Part shown: in pieces, positions 18,500-27,487 of the stretch
Layout of the letters: every line of letters begins with the position of its first letter
Position numbering within the stretch: position 1 is the stretch's first letter
Origin: Shewanella sp. OMA3-2
GTDB lineage: Bacteria > Pseudomonadota > Gammaproteobacteria > Enterobacterales > Shewanellaceae
Assembly (NCBI RefSeq): GCF_021513195.1
Contig: NZ_CP090974.1
Location: 2,058,001 to 2,122,000 of the forward strand
Length of the DNA stretch: 64,000 nt
Direction of reading: 5' to 3'
The notes under the pieces: model-generated
Told to the model about the DNA's origin: nothing
What the model saw: the letters and a program-made list of their open reading frames with translations, nothing else
Database searches by the model: none
Translations under genes and position numbers: made by a program

Positions 18500-18980
18500 C
18501 ACACTACTAGCGAGTTGTGGGTTGCCTTATCGGTTAGAAACGGCGAAAGCTAATGGCTGGACATTTTAGATATCACTTCAATCCGGTTTGAGTCACGAGT
18601 ATGACTGTTTATCTTGACTTAATCACTCTATAATAGCGTCTGCTTTGGCTATATTGATTAGATATAGCGGGTGTTTAAAAATGCCATTTTAAAGTAGCAT
18701 GTCTTAAGTCAACGTTATTGTTTACTCAAGCAATAAGACCTTATTTTGTTGATTTTAAATACCTTTTAGGTTTGTTATGGGTCATGTGTTTTATGCCTGC
18801 TAGATAAGCTCAGTAAATGGGTATATCTCAATTAACTGGAGATAATGGGCCGTGATAAAATACCATCTGAAGCAAACTTGGAAGAATCAATCTTATTCCA
18901 TCAAAAAATGAGCGATTATGCTAATCTTAAGCGTATTAGGATTTGGCGATTGTTTAAGTGCTTTTACAGAAGAGGTCATT
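18500..18980. other. Gene-free spacer between rlpA-like and GlsB-like genes
   Basis: About 480 bp. A frame beginning at 18845 (MGRDKIPSEANLEES) has a nearby GGAG but overlaps the GlsB-like gene in another frame and ends in low-quality sequence, so I do not call it. A TTATTG/CAATAA inverted repeat near 18715-18740 is the only structure seen. Confidence 0.5.
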
Positions 18981-19232
18981 ATGGATATAACAGGGTTAAT
19001 TATTTTCTTAGCAATTGGTGCTATAGCAGGTTGGTTGGCTGGCATTTTAGTCAAAGGTATTGGCTTTGGTTTACTCGGTAATATAGTTATCGGCGTGATT
19101 GGTGCCGTTGTTGGTGGTTATGTATTTGGGCTACTCGGAATTTCTGCTGGCGGATTAATTGGATCAATTATCACCGCAACAGTAGGAGCTGCTTTACTGT
19201 TATTTGTTGTTGGCATTATAAAGCGGGCATAA
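18981..19232 (+). CDS. GlsB/YeaQ/YmgE family small membrane protein
   Basis: 83 residues, start MDITGLIIFLAIGAIAGWLAG with AGAGG 5 nt upstream. Three hydrophobic, glycine-rich helices (~3-23, 30-50, 57-79) and the conserved GWLAG and GLLGNIVIGVIGAVVGG segments identify the transglycosylase-associated family (GlsB/YeaQ/YmgE), often linked to stress. A longer frame begins at 18918 but adds 21 residues unlike the family. Function is not established. Confidence 0.85.
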   Translation: MDITGLIIFLAIGAIAGWLAGILVKGIGFGLLGNIVIGVIGAVVGGYVFGLLGISAGGLIGSIITATVGAALLLFVVGIIKRA

Positions 19233-19353
19233 TACCCTCAAGTCATTTACAGAGACGAATGACAAATAGTCGTTTTCTTTTGATGCATCATTTAACCCAC
19301 AATAAGTTTTCACTTTTATTCGGGGACATTAACTTTCTAGGAATAACATATAA

Positions 19354-19620
19354 ATGCAGGATAAAATTAACATCATACAAGAGTATCTAAACGAAACTAA
19401 GACCCGTTGTACATATAATGCAGCAGCTAAAGCGTTAGGTATTAAGCCTGCCGAACTCAAAAAACTATTAGGTGACCGTACACCGGAAAGCTCTTGGTTT
19501 GTCAACACTGGTGCTGGCGATCCAGTAGGCTATGCTGACAATGAAAAGCACCCTGAGCTTTACCGAACAAAACGTATTATCACATCCGCAGAAGTGTTAA
19601 CCAGAAATCTGGATCTGTAA
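19354..19620 (+). CDS. Conserved hypothetical protein with helix-turn-helix-like segment
   Basis: 88 residues with AGGAAT 12 nt upstream of the ATG. I do not recognise a named family. The N-terminal half is helical; residues ~20-40 (TYNAAAKALGIKPAELKKLL) look like a helix-turn-helix, as in small DNA-binding proteins. The second half has conserved-looking polar motifs (YADNEKHPELYRTKRII). No membrane segment or signal peptide. Stand-alone plus-strand gene. Confidence 0.65.
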   Translation: MQDKINIIQEYLNETKTRCTYNAAAKALGIKPAELKKLLGDRTPESSWFVNTGAGDPVGYADNEKHPELYRTKRIITSAEVLTRNLDL

Positions 19621-19774
19621 AAAGCTGCTCCCACTTTAATGCTAGACGAGTACAACAGACAATTACATTATTCAGCATATTTTAAGAGCGATTTAGATTA
19701 ATAAAAGCTGTTTTTTACAAGAGCTGTTTTCGTCCATGCTATTAAATTAATCATCGAGTTAAGTCATTTACATT

Positions 19775-19809
19775 GCTGGCTAAGTTAGTATTTTACTATT
19801 TTAGCCAGC
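19775..19809. other. Long imperfect hairpin, possible terminator
   Basis: GCTGGCTAA (19775-19783) pairs with TTAGCCAGC (19801-19809), and the intervening bases add a further TAGTA/TACTA stem, giving a nearly continuous 16-bp hairpin. It lies 155 bp after the plus-strand 88-residue gene and 85 bp after the minus-strand 55-residue gene; it could end either. No strong T run follows on either side. Confidence 0.45.
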
Positions 19810-19893
19810 CCCTCTAATTTTTAGCTCTAGCCTATCAACTTTAAGCATTAACAAGCTGCCCCTAGAATATAGCATCCCTCGAATAGTCATTTT

Positions 19894-20061
19894 TTAATGC
19901 TTTCCGCCGCCACAACCACCACAACAACTACTTCCATTCTCTTGTTTTATAGCCGTTTTGTCTGTTTCCAATATTTTAGTTTTGTCGGTTTTCGGTGTCA
20001 CTTTGGTTAATGACTCAGTTTGTTTGGCTGGTTTAAAAATACCGCTAATAGAAAAGCTCAT
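19894..20061 (-). CDS. Small Cys/Gly-tailed protein (55 residues)
   Basis: The minus strand encodes MSFSISGIFKPAKQ followed by a Lys/Thr-rich middle (LTKVTPKTDKTKILETDKTA) and a C terminus GSSCCGGCGGGKH. The ATG has GAGGT about 7 nt upstream. The tail with CC-GG-C and then glycines is striking and could bind a metal or persulfide, or be modified after translation; this is inference. No signal peptide or membrane helix. I do not know a family for it. The opposite strand also has an open frame here (19958-20203), but that one lacks a good start site and looks like a shadow. Confidence 0.6.
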   Translation of the reverse strand: MSFSISGIFKPAKQTESLTKVTPKTDKTKILETDKTAIKQENGSSCCGGCGGGKH

Positions 20062-20692
20062 GGTGATACCTCATGGTAGGATATTAAACATATATTTTAT
20101 TTGCATGTTTAATTGTATAAGTTCTGCCAGCTTAGTCAAGTGCTTTGAGTTAAGGTCTGTTGATGTTTTTGCAGATAGCTTAGATGATATTGTTAAATAC
20201 TAAATGTGCTTTATCATATTGGTGTTGCAAAGTAAGGTTAAGCGACTTCAAGAAAGCCGCTATTTTCGTTGGAAGAGATTGAAAGTGTAGGATTATTACT
20301 TCGATATTGTCGATGGCGAATTTAGCTTGATTTCAGCTTCACGTCGAAATCAACCTGGATAAAATTTAACTTAGAAAACATTTAGGGTCTGTTGATTTGT
20401 TAAAGTTTTTTTGCAGCTAACTGTTGGTTATTTGTACAATTAAGGTGCTTTATGGTGTAGTTATTCTACATAAAAAGTTGATAAGGCAGTCAAAATAGTC
20501 GTATAAAATGCTATTGTCTAGGCTAGTTTATTCTATCTTTGTCTTGCGGCGTTAACGAGTTATTGAAAAAACGGTAAGATTGTTAGCGTAATAATTCATG
20601 AATTATATTAATCTTGTGTAATCACAATGTGATGCAATGCCCTTTGAGGGTCTTAGTTAATTTACTAAACGTTATAAATATTGAGGATCACA
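20062..20692. other. Gene-free spacer upstream of DUF3185 gene
   Basis: About 630 bp. It contains the divergent promoters of the 55-residue gene and the DUF3185 gene. GTCTGTTGAT occurs twice (near 20154 and 20387), and GATTTC/GAAATC form a weak inverted repeat near 20328-20350. I see no coding frame with a ribosome binding site. Confidence 0.5.
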
Positions 20693-20884
20693 ATGAATAA
20701 TAAAATTATAGGTATCATACTTATCGCAGCTGGTGTTGCATTCGCTATCTGGGGTTACAACGTTTATGACTCAGCAAGTTCTCAAGTGACTCGTGCTATC
20801 AATGGTGACACACCGATTGAGGCTTGGTTAGGTATGGTGGGTGGGGCTATTGCGGTTTTGATTGGTCTGACCAAGATAAAGTAA
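20693..20884 (+). CDS. DUF3185 family small membrane protein
   Basis: 63 residues. The start MNNKIIGIILIAAG has GAGGA 5 nt upstream; a TTG 12 nt earlier is unlikely. Two transmembrane helices (~4-22 and ~43-60) flank a polar YDSASSQVTRAINGDTP loop, the pattern of DUF3185. Function unknown. The gene converges on adhE with a shared terminator. Confidence 0.8.
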   Translation: MNNKIIGIILIAAGVAFAIWGYNVYDSASSQVTRAINGDTPIEAWLGMVGGAIAVLIGLTKIK

Positions 20885-20913
20885 CAGTACTCACGGAAGT
20901 CCTGCTGCAAAAA

Positions 20914-20947
20914 ATAAAGGCGTTAATCTTTTGATTAACGCCTTTAT
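20914..20947. terminator. Bidirectional terminator between DUF3185 gene and adhE
   Basis: A perfect 15-bp stem (20914-20928 with 20933-20947) closes a TTTT loop between convergent genes. The ends are AT pairs, giving A/T-rich flanks in both directions. Confidence 0.75.
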
Positions 20948-21005
20948 GTTGTTTTCTAGCACCGCAACTGCCTGTTACACGATTAACTCAATATCATACC
21001 TTGGA

Positions 21006-23618
21006 CTATTCATCTTGATAGTGCGTACCGTAAAAGCTATCTAACAGGATTTGCTTTAGCTCATTGATCAATGGGAAGCGTGGATTCGCGCCGGTACATT
21101 GATCATCAAATGCATGCTCTGCTAACTCATCCAATTTTGCTAAAAAGTCAGCTTCGTTGACACCGGCAGCTTGGATAGATACCGGTATGCCGATGGCCGT
21201 TTTTAGTTGATCTATTTTAGCAATCAATAATTCAACTTTTTTGTTATCCGTTGTTGCTTTTGCGACACCATCAAGCTTTAAGTGATCTGCAATCGCGGCA
21301 TAACGACATAGTGCTTTAGGACGGTCATATTGGCTGAAAGAGGCCTGTTTAGTGGGCATGTCTGTGGCATTAAAACGAATAACATTACTGATAAGTAACG
21401 CATTAGCTAAGCCGTGGGCTAAGTGGAATTCAGCACCCAACTTATGCGCCATTGAGTGACAAATACCTAAGAATGCATTGGCAAAAGCAATACCCGCAAT
21501 CGTTGCACCATTATGTACTTTCTCTCTTGCAACTGGCGCATTAGCACCCAGTTCATAGGCTGCAGGAAGATGTTCAACGAGTAAGTCTAATGCTTGCAAC
21601 GCTTGACCATCACTGAATTCATTTGCCATAACACTTACATAAGCTTCAAGTGCGTGAGTAATGGCGTCAATACCCCCATATGCGGTTAATGATTTTGGCA
21701 TATTCATTACAAGATTTGGGTCAACAATAGCGATATTGGGAGTGAGTTGATAATCGGCAATGGGGTATTTCATACCAGTGACTTCGTCAGTCACTACCGC
21801 AAATGGAGTGACCTCTGACCCTGTACCAGAGGTGGTAGGAATGGCGACCATTTGTGCTTTTACGCCCAATTTAGGGAATTTATAAATACGTTTACGAATA
21901 TCCATAAAGCGGAGAGCTAAATCGGCAAAATCGACATCAGGATGCTCATACAATACCCAAATAATCTTCGCCGCATCCATAGGTGAACCACCACCTAATG
22001 CAATGATGACATCAGGTTGAAAACTTTGAGCCACTTTCGCGCCTTGCTTTACAATCGCTAGAGTGGGATCTGCTTCTACTTCATAGAAAACTTCCGTTTC
22101 TAATCCCTGGGCTTTTAGAATCTTAATTGTTTCATCGCAGTAACCATTATTGAACAAGTATTTGTCAGTAATGATAAGTGCGCGCTTCTTGGTTTCTAAC
22201 TCTTCAAGTGCGATCGGAAGGCAGCCACGGCGGAAATAAATCGATGCAGGAAGTTTATGCCACAACATATTTTCAGCCCTTTTAGCGACAGTTTTTTTGT
22301 TAATTAAATGACTTGGGCCGACGTTTTCTGAGATTGAATTGCCGCCCCAAGATCCACATCCTAAAGTGAGTGATGGGGCGAGTTTAAAGTTATATAAGTC
22401 ACCAATACCGCCTTGAGAAGCAGGGGTGTTGATCAAAATACGCGCTGTTTTCATTCTAAAACCAAATGCCTTGACGCGATCATTTTGACTATCTTGATTT
22501 GTGTATAAACCTGATGTGTGACCAATGCCGCCCAGGGTGACTAATGCTTCAGCTTTATCCATAGCATCATCAAAATCCGCAGCTCGGTACATACCTAATA
22601 GTGGTGATAGTTTCTCATGGGCAAAAGCTTCTGCATCGTTTATCTCAGTCACTTCACCAATTAATACCTTAGTCCAGCTTGGTACAGTAAACCCTGCCAT
22701 TGCAGCAATTTTTTCTGCGCTTTGCCCTACAATATCGGCATTTAAATTACCCTTTTTTAGAATGATGTCTTGCATCAATGTCGTTTCAGTCGCTGATAAT
22801 ATATAGCCGCCATGGGTAGCAAAGCGCGCTTTGACTTGATCGTAAATGCTATCTACTACAACAACAGCCTGCTCAGATGCACATACCACTCCGTAGTCGA
22901 ATGTTTTAGACATTAATATAGAACTCACGGCACGTTTTATGTCTGCGGTTTCATCAATAACAATGGGCGTATTACCTGCGCCAACGCCAATAGCTGGTTT
23001 ACCCGATGAATAGGCCGCTTTCACCATACCAGGGCCGCCAGTGGCTAAAATAAGGTTAATTTTATCATGGGTCATTAGTTGATTAGATAATGCAACTGAA
23101 GGTTCGTCTATCCAACCAATAATGTCTTTAGGTGCACCTGCAGCAATGGCCGCATTTAACACAATTCTTGCCGCGGTTGTGGTTGATTGTTTTGCTCGGG
23201 GATGAGGCGAAAAAATAATACCATTACGTGTTTTAAGGCTAATTAATGCTTTGAATATTGCGGTAGAGGTTGGGTTGGTTGTTGGCACAATGCCACAGAT
23301 GACTCCTACTGGTTCGGCAATGGTAATGGTGCCGAAGGTAATGTCTTCTGCAATGATGCCACAGGTTTTATCGTCTTTATATTTGTTATAAATGTATTCA
23401 GATGCGAAATGATTTTTAATGACTTTATCTTCAAGTAAGCCCATTTGAGTTTCAGTTGCCGCCATTTTAGCTAACAGAATACGTGCATCTGATGCCGCAA
23501 GTGCGGCGGCTCTAAATATTTTATCGACTTGTTGTTGGCTGAAATTAGCATATTGTTTTTGCGCGTTAGCCACTCTGTCGACTAATTGGTTAAGTTGCTC
23601 TGTGTTGGTGACAGTCAT
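21006..23618 (-). CDS. adhE: Bifunctional acetaldehyde-CoA/alcohol dehydrogenase
   Basis: 870 residues. The ATG at 23618 has AAAGGA 7 nt upstream and gives MTVTNTEQLNQLVDRV, aligned with the E. coli AdhE start; the GTG at 23624 is too close to the site. N-terminal aldehyde dehydrogenase half (~1-440) with catalytic Cys in VVCASEQAVV; C-terminal iron-dependent alcohol dehydrogenase half (~455-870) with GGGSPMDAAK and the HLAHGLANALL metal-binding helix. It converts acetyl-CoA to ethanol via acetaldehyde, recycling NADH without oxygen, and family members form spirosomes. A CRP-like site and a HexR-like palindrome lie 107-150 bp upstream. Confidence 0.96.
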   Translation of the reverse strand: MTVTNTEQLNQLVDRVANAQKQYANFSQQQVDKIFRAAALAASDARILLAKMAATETQMGLLEDKVIKNHFASEYIYNKYKDDKTCGIIAEDITFGTITIAEPVGVICGIVPTTNPTSTAIFKALISLKTRNGIIFSPHPRAKQSTTTAARIVLNAAIAAGAPKDIIGWIDEPSVALSNQLMTHDKINLILATGGPGMVKAAYSSGKPAIGVGAGNTPIVIDETADIKRAVSSILMSKTFDYGVVCASEQAVVVVDSIYDQVKARFATHGGYILSATETTLMQDIILKKGNLNADIVGQSAEKIAAMAGFTVPSWTKVLIGEVTEINDAEAFAHEKLSPLLGMYRAADFDDAMDKAEALVTLGGIGHTSGLYTNQDSQNDRVKAFGFRMKTARILINTPASQGGIGDLYNFKLAPSLTLGCGSWGGNSISENVGPSHLINKKTVAKRAENMLWHKLPASIYFRRGCLPIALEELETKKRALIITDKYLFNNGYCDETIKILKAQGLETEVFYEVEADPTLAIVKQGAKVAQSFQPDVIIALGGGSPMDAAKIIWVLYEHPDVDFADLALRFMDIRKRIYKFPKLGVKAQMVAIPTTSGTGSEVTPFAVVTDEVTGMKYPIADYQLTPNIAIVDPNLVMNMPKSLTAYGGIDAITHALEAYVSVMANEFSDGQALQALDLLVEHLPAAYELGANAPVAREKVHNGATIAGIAFANAFLGICHSMAHKLGAEFHLAHGLANALLISNVIRFNATDMPTKQASFSQYDRPKALCRYAAIADHLKLDGVAKATTDNKKVELLIAKIDQLKTAIGIPVSIQAAGVNEADFLAKLDELAEHAFDDQCTGANPRFPLINELKQILLDSFYGTHYQDE

Positions 23619-23724
23619 AATCACTTCCTTTAAAAAATAGTTAAATAAACTAGTTTTAGTTAACCATTTTCTGTGTAACAGCTATTTTATGGTTATAAAG
23701 TTACCTTTTTATCAGCTACTTTAT

Positions 23725-23740
23725 TGTGATCATGTCCACA
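23725..23740. promoter_or_regulatory. Putative CRP site upstream of adhE
   Basis: TGTGATCATGTCCACA matches TGTGA-N6-TCACA at 9 of 10 consensus positions. It lies 107 bp before the adhE start. In Shewanella CRP is a main activator of anaerobic metabolism, so control of adhE is plausible. Confidence 0.55.
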
Positions 23741-23753
23741 GATAGGTATGAAG

Positions 23754-23768
23754 TGTAATTTTATTACA
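23754..23768. promoter_or_regulatory. Putative HexR operator upstream of adhE
   Basis: TGTAATTTTATTACA is a perfect palindrome of the form TGTAAT-N3-ATTACA, the motif I recall for HexR, the KDPG-responsive regulator of central carbon metabolism in Shewanella, whose reported regulon includes adhE. It lies 13 bp beyond the CRP-like site. Confidence 0.6.
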
Positions 23769-23908
23769 TTTCATAATAGTGAAGTGAAGTGGGCGTATTA
23801 TGGACAGAGTTAAATTGAGCTTCCTTTAAAGCAGTAGAACATTCGCAAAAAAGCAGGTTAATGACTTAATCCATTATCCTACCTTAATTTACTCAGTTGC
23901 CAGCGTAA

Positions 23909-25165
23909 CTAAAGTTGATTTCTTGCGGTTAAATATTGCGCCTGTAAATATTTCTTATATTTAGCTGTTCTGCGTTTAGTTTTTATTTGATCTAAGATTA
24001 AACTCCACAGTGGTGAATCGTTCAATTTGGGCTTATTGCCTCGGCTCATTCGACGTAATTGACGTTTAGTCATCGCCATTGTAGCGAGTGCCGCTAAGGT
24101 TTTATTTTCCCAACTGATTGGTTTAATGGTAATGGCCATATCCGGATTGGTTTGCCACTTATTGATAATGTCTGGTTGATAGGCAAGGGCAGTGGCTAGA
24201 CCGCATAAACTAAAACCTGCATCAATCACTTTTTGGGCTATGGGTAACCTTTGAATACCACCAGTTAACATTAATGGGATAGGAGAGCGTTTAACTAATG
24301 ACTCTGTAAAACTTAAAAAATAGGCCTCGCGGGCTAAAGTTCTCTCATCGGCGCTACGTCCTTGCATTGCTGGAGCTTCATAGTTTCCGCCCGATAACTC
24401 TACTAGGTTTACGTTATATTCTGCTAACCAGTTAATGACTTGTTCAGCATCATCAATATCAAAACCACCCCGTTGAAAGTCTGCTGAATTAAGCTTTACC
24501 GCCACGTCAAAATCATTACCACACGATTGCCTAACTTGTTTTATCACCTCAATTAATAACTTCGCCCGATTGAGTAAACTGCCGCCCCATTCATCACTGC
24601 GTTGGTTGGTTAGTGGCGATAAAAATTGTGCTAATAGATAGCCATGAGCAGCATGAATTTGTACACCATCAAAACCTGCAAGTTGTGCTTGATAAGCGCT
24701 TTGGCCAAATCGTTTAATCACATCTTGTATTTCATCTTCAATCATTGCTTGTGGTATTGAAAATAAGTTGGAATGCTTACCTAGGTCTAAGCTGATGGCT
24801 GAAGGAGCAAGACTTTTACCGCCCATAGCTTTAAACACTTGTCTACCAGGATGATTTAATTGCATCCATACTTTAGTGTTACGTGTTTTGGCCATGTTAG
24901 CCCATTGAATAAATGGCACCAAAGGTGTGTCATGCTCAAGAGCGACACCACCAGGACCTGTCATCGCCATTTTGTCTATCATGACATTACCAGTAATGAT
25001 TAACCCAACGCCACCTTGGGCCCATTGTTGGTATAGGCGAAATAATTTTTCATCTGGCAGTTGTTGATGATTGGCTAAGTTCTCTTCCATTGCCGCTTTG
25101 ACGAAACGGTTTTTGAGTGTTGTTTGTGGTGTTATTTGCACCGCACTAAAGAGATCTTGCGACAT
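23909..25165 (-). CDS. Old yellow enzyme-family NADH:flavin oxidoreductase
   Basis: 418 residues. The FMN-barrel pattern is clear: start LFSAVQITPQTTLKNRFVKAAM, the substrate/flavin motif QIHAAHGYLLAQFLSP with LTNQRSDEWGGSLLNR, and VELSGGNYE and LTGGI near the phosphate-binding end. This belongs to the 2,4-dienoyl-CoA reductase-like branch of OYEs, but it lacks the C-terminal iron-sulfur and FAD domains, so it is a stand-alone barrel. The last ~70 residues are basic. Likely reduces activated C=C bonds; the substrate is not evident. It lies upstream of adhE on the same strand, separated by about 290 bp. Confidence 0.88.
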   Translation of the reverse strand: MSQDLFSAVQITPQTTLKNRFVKAAMEENLANHQQLPDEKLFRLYQQWAQGGVGLIITGNVMIDKMAMTGPGGVALEHDTPLVPFIQWANMAKTRNTKVWMQLNHPGRQVFKAMGGKSLAPSAISLDLGKHSNLFSIPQAMIEDEIQDVIKRFGQSAYQAQLAGFDGVQIHAAHGYLLAQFLSPLTNQRSDEWGGSLLNRAKLLIEVIKQVRQSCGNDFDVAVKLNSADFQRGGFDIDDAEQVINWLAEYNVNLVELSGGNYEAPAMQGRSADERTLAREAYFLSFTESLVKRSPIPLMLTGGIQRLPIAQKVIDAGFSLCGLATALAYQPDIINKWQTNPDMAITIKPISWENKTLAALATMAMTKRQLRRMSRGNKPKLNDSPLWSLILDQIKTKRRTAKYKKYLQAQYLTARNQL

Positions 25166-25397
25166 AATTAATTCGTCATAATGTGATAATTAAAAGTGAG
25201 CATAACGTTAAAGTCATCCTTTAAGCCACTAACTATTGATATTTTGGGCTGAAATTATTCACAAACCTGTGATTGATGTTCGCAAATTAGCAGGGTTTGG
25301 GTATATAATTCCCTCCTTAAATTATGACGTGGTTTTATATTGAATAGTGTCTATTCAATCCATGTTGTAATTGTCTGAATAGTTTAAAGGTAAAGTA

Positions 25398-25754
25398 ATG
25401 AATTTAAAGCAAGAACTGCACACACTTAATGATAAATTAGATAAGTTTCGTCGTAAATTAGCCGCGGCTGAACAGCGCGGTGACGCAGCTATTATTCTGC
25501 AGTTCAAAAAAGAAATCACCGCAATGACTAAACGTATTGCTAATGTTAAAGGCCAACAAACTCGCCAGCTTAATAAAGAAGGTAGTGAAGTAAAGGATTT
25601 AACTTTTAAACGTGAACTAACCAAAGCAGAACAAGCTGATATGGGGCAATTAAAAAAGTCTGTAAAAGGCTTAGTGGTTGTTCATCCTATGACTGCGTTA
25701 GGACGTGAAATGGGCATTAAGACAGTAACGGGTTTTGCCCCAAGCAAGTTCTAA
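25398..25754 (+). CDS. yibL: YibL family ribosome-associated protein
   Basis: 118 residues, matching E. coli YibL over its whole length. The N-terminal half is a Lys/Arg/Gln-rich coiled coil (LNDKLDKFRRKLAAAEQRGD), and the C-terminal part is strongly conserved (LTKAEQADMGQLKKSVKGLVVVHPMTALGREMG appears in segments). YibL co-purifies with ribosomes in E. coli; its role is unknown. AAAGG precedes the ATG. A TATAAT-like -10 at 25304-25309 without a good -35 may start the message. Confidence 0.88.
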   Translation: MNLKQELHTLNDKLDKFRRKLAAAEQRGDAAIILQFKKEITAMTKRIANVKGQQTRQLNKEGSEVKDLTFKRELTKAEQADMGQLKKSVKGLVVVHPMTALGREMGIKTVTGFAPSKF

Positions 25755-25924
25755 TACCGTTTCAATTTTTTGCTTAGTTGATTGCAACTATAGTCGATCG
25801 CAGTTTTAAGTTGATTGCGGCTCTAAGTAGTGTGCTCAACGACTATTCTCAGGCAAGTAAGTCTCTGGAAATACGGTCTCATATTTAGGTCTCAGGGAAT
25901 GAGTGTTGTTGTAAGGTCTATTTC

Positions 25925-26539
25925 ATGTCGATAAAATATATCGCTACGTCTAAATTACCAACCCCTTGGGGTATATTTGCCATGCACGGTTTTGAAGATA
26001 CTGAAACTGGAAAAGAGCATGTTGCATTAACTTTCGGTGAATTAAATGCCGGCTCAGCTATTTTAGGGCGTATTCATTCTGAATGTTTAACCGGTGATGC
26101 ATTATTTAGTTTACGTTGTGATTGTGGCTTTCAATTACAAACCGCGATGCAAAATATTGCTGAACAGGGGCAAGGTTTTATCTTATACCTGCGCCAAGAA
26201 GGACGAGGTATTGGGTTATTAAATAAAATTCGAGCCTATGAGCTACAAGATGGTGGTGCTAATACTGTAGAGGCTAATGAGCGTTTAGGCTTTGAAGCTG
26301 ATATGCGTCAATACGATATGATTAAGCCGATGCTTGAGCAAATCAATGTCTCTAAAGTCAGGTTAATGACCAATAATCCACGCAAAGTCAAAGCGATGGA
26401 AAATGAAGGTATTGAAGTGGTGGAAAGAGTACCATTACAAGTGGGCAAAAATCGTTACAATGAAGACTACTTAAAAACCAAATCAACCGAACTTGGGCAT
26501 ATGATGTCTGAACATCACTTTAATGATAAGCAAGACTAA
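25925..26539 (+). CDS. ribA: GTP cyclohydrolase II
   Basis: 204 residues. The zinc ligands Cys54, Cys65 and Cys67 ([18 protein letters not shown]) and Tyr105 fall at the same positions as in E. coli RibA, and the [11 protein letters not shown] motif follows. It opens GTP to 2,5-diamino-6-ribosylamino-pyrimidinone phosphate, first step of riboflavin synthesis. It is a stand-alone enzyme without the RibB domain found in fused forms. No FMN riboswitch is visible in the 170-bp leader; an AGTTGATTGC direct repeat occurs there (near 25777 and 25811). The next gene starts just after or overlaps its end. Confidence 0.95.
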   Translation: MSIKYIATSKLPTPWGIFAMHGFEDTETGKEHVALTFGELNAGSAILGRIHSECLTGDALFSLRCDCGFQLQTAMQNIAEQGQGFILYLRQEGRGIGLLNKIRAYELQDGGANTVEANERLGFEADMRQYDMIKPMLEQINVSKVRLMTNNPRKVKAMENEGIEVVERVPLQVGKNRYNEDYLKTKSTELGHMMSEHHFNDKQD

Positions 26540-26549
26540 TCAAGTTTTA

Positions 26550-27428
26550 ATGACGCTGCTATATTGTTCAAATATGGCAACATATTGCAAAGTCATCACG
26601 GTTGTTATGGCTTTGCAATATTCAATCCAGTCTGCCGCACAGGATATTCCTGAAACGGCAGAGACTTCTCCAGATGCATCACACTATGCTTTTGCAAATT
26701 ATTTAGGCAGTGGTATTTATCGCACTTCAGGTCAAAGTGCTGCTGTTGCCAATATACCTATTGCAGTCGTTATCGACGAAGCTGAAGATCATTTAGTGAA
26801 ATTACGCCTACCTATATCATTGGGTTTTTTCGATTATTCATTTAATAATTTACCTGGTGGCCAATTACCTAAAAGTGTCGGCACACTGACTGCGACACCT
26901 GGAATTGAGTATCATTGGTTTGTCGATGAACAATTGACACTCGAAAGCTATATGGATTTAGGTTATGGCTATAATTTCTCCAATGCAAGTAATGTTGGGA
27001 TTTTATCGTTAGGGGTGTCTTCGCTTTACCAAATAGACATGCCTGCTTATAGACCTACCTGGGTTAATAGGCTGTATTTTGCTGGTTATCGCAGTAGTTT
27101 GAATGATAGCGCAGAAAGTTATTCTGTATTGCAAAGTGGTTTAGATTTTGGATTAGGCACGAGTTGGTTATGGGAAGATATTGAGGTAGAGCCGAGGTTG
27201 TTCTTTGCTGGCCGCTGGTTTTTCGACAAACTGACTTTCGTTAACCCTGTAGGTGCTGATGCGGTCACTAATCACACCTATGAAGTGGGTGCCACATTGA
27301 AGTTTTCTAAACCGGTAGGTTATGATGTTTTTGGTTGGAGTGGATTAAAAATAGACAGGTTTGGCTTAAGTTATCAGGTTGGGGGAGGGCTACAGGTGTG
27401 GCGATTAATCTTCGAATTCCCGTTGTAA
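26550..27428 (+). CDS. Predicted outer-membrane protein, unknown family
   Basis: About 292 residues from the ATG at 26550; other in-frame starts are 26523 (inside ribA) and 26574. None has a good ribosome binding site, so coupling to ribA translation is possible. A signal-peptide-like segment (CKVITVVMALQYSIQSAAQ) is followed by alternating beta strands, with aromatic girdle patterns (YMDLGYGYNF, LFFAGRWFF) and a C-terminal LQVWRLIFEFPL ending, typical of an outer-membrane barrel. I do not recognise the family. Its placement after ribA gives no functional hint that I can defend. Confidence 0.65.
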   Translation: MTLLYCSNMATYCKVITVVMALQYSIQSAAQDIPETAETSPDASHYAFANYLGSGIYRTSGQSAAVANIPIAVVIDEAEDHLVKLRLPISLGFFDYSFNNLPGGQLPKSVGTLTATPGIEYHWFVDEQLTLESYMDLGYGYNFSNASNVGILSLGVSSLYQIDMPAYRPTWVNRLYFAGYRSSLNDSAESYSVLQSGLDFGLGTSWLWEDIEVEPRLFFAGRWFFDKLTFVNPVGADAVTNHTYEVGATLKFSKPVGYDVFGWSGLKIDRFGLSYQVGGGLQVWRLIFEFPL

Positions 27429-27487
27429 CCCTTTCTAGAAAACTATCATCTCAACAAAAAACATCTCAGTAATTATTAACTCATTGT

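Noticed and set aside
18845..19081. Open frame of 78 codons with nearby GGAG before GlsB-like gene
   Set aside because: It overlaps the well supported GlsB-like gene in another frame, and its C-terminal half is merely that gene read out of frame.
19958..20203. Plus-strand open frame opposite the 55-residue gene
   Set aside because: No ribosome binding site and no family-like features; the minus-strand gene has a better start and a distinctive C terminus.
20154..20396. GTCTGTTGAT direct repeat as a mobile-element trace
   Set aside because: Ten bases only, without inverted ends, target duplication or transposase remnants.
25755..25924. FMN riboswitch before ribA
   Set aside because: The leader is only 170 bp and I cannot find the conserved RFN helices; only a short AGTTGATTGC repeat is present.
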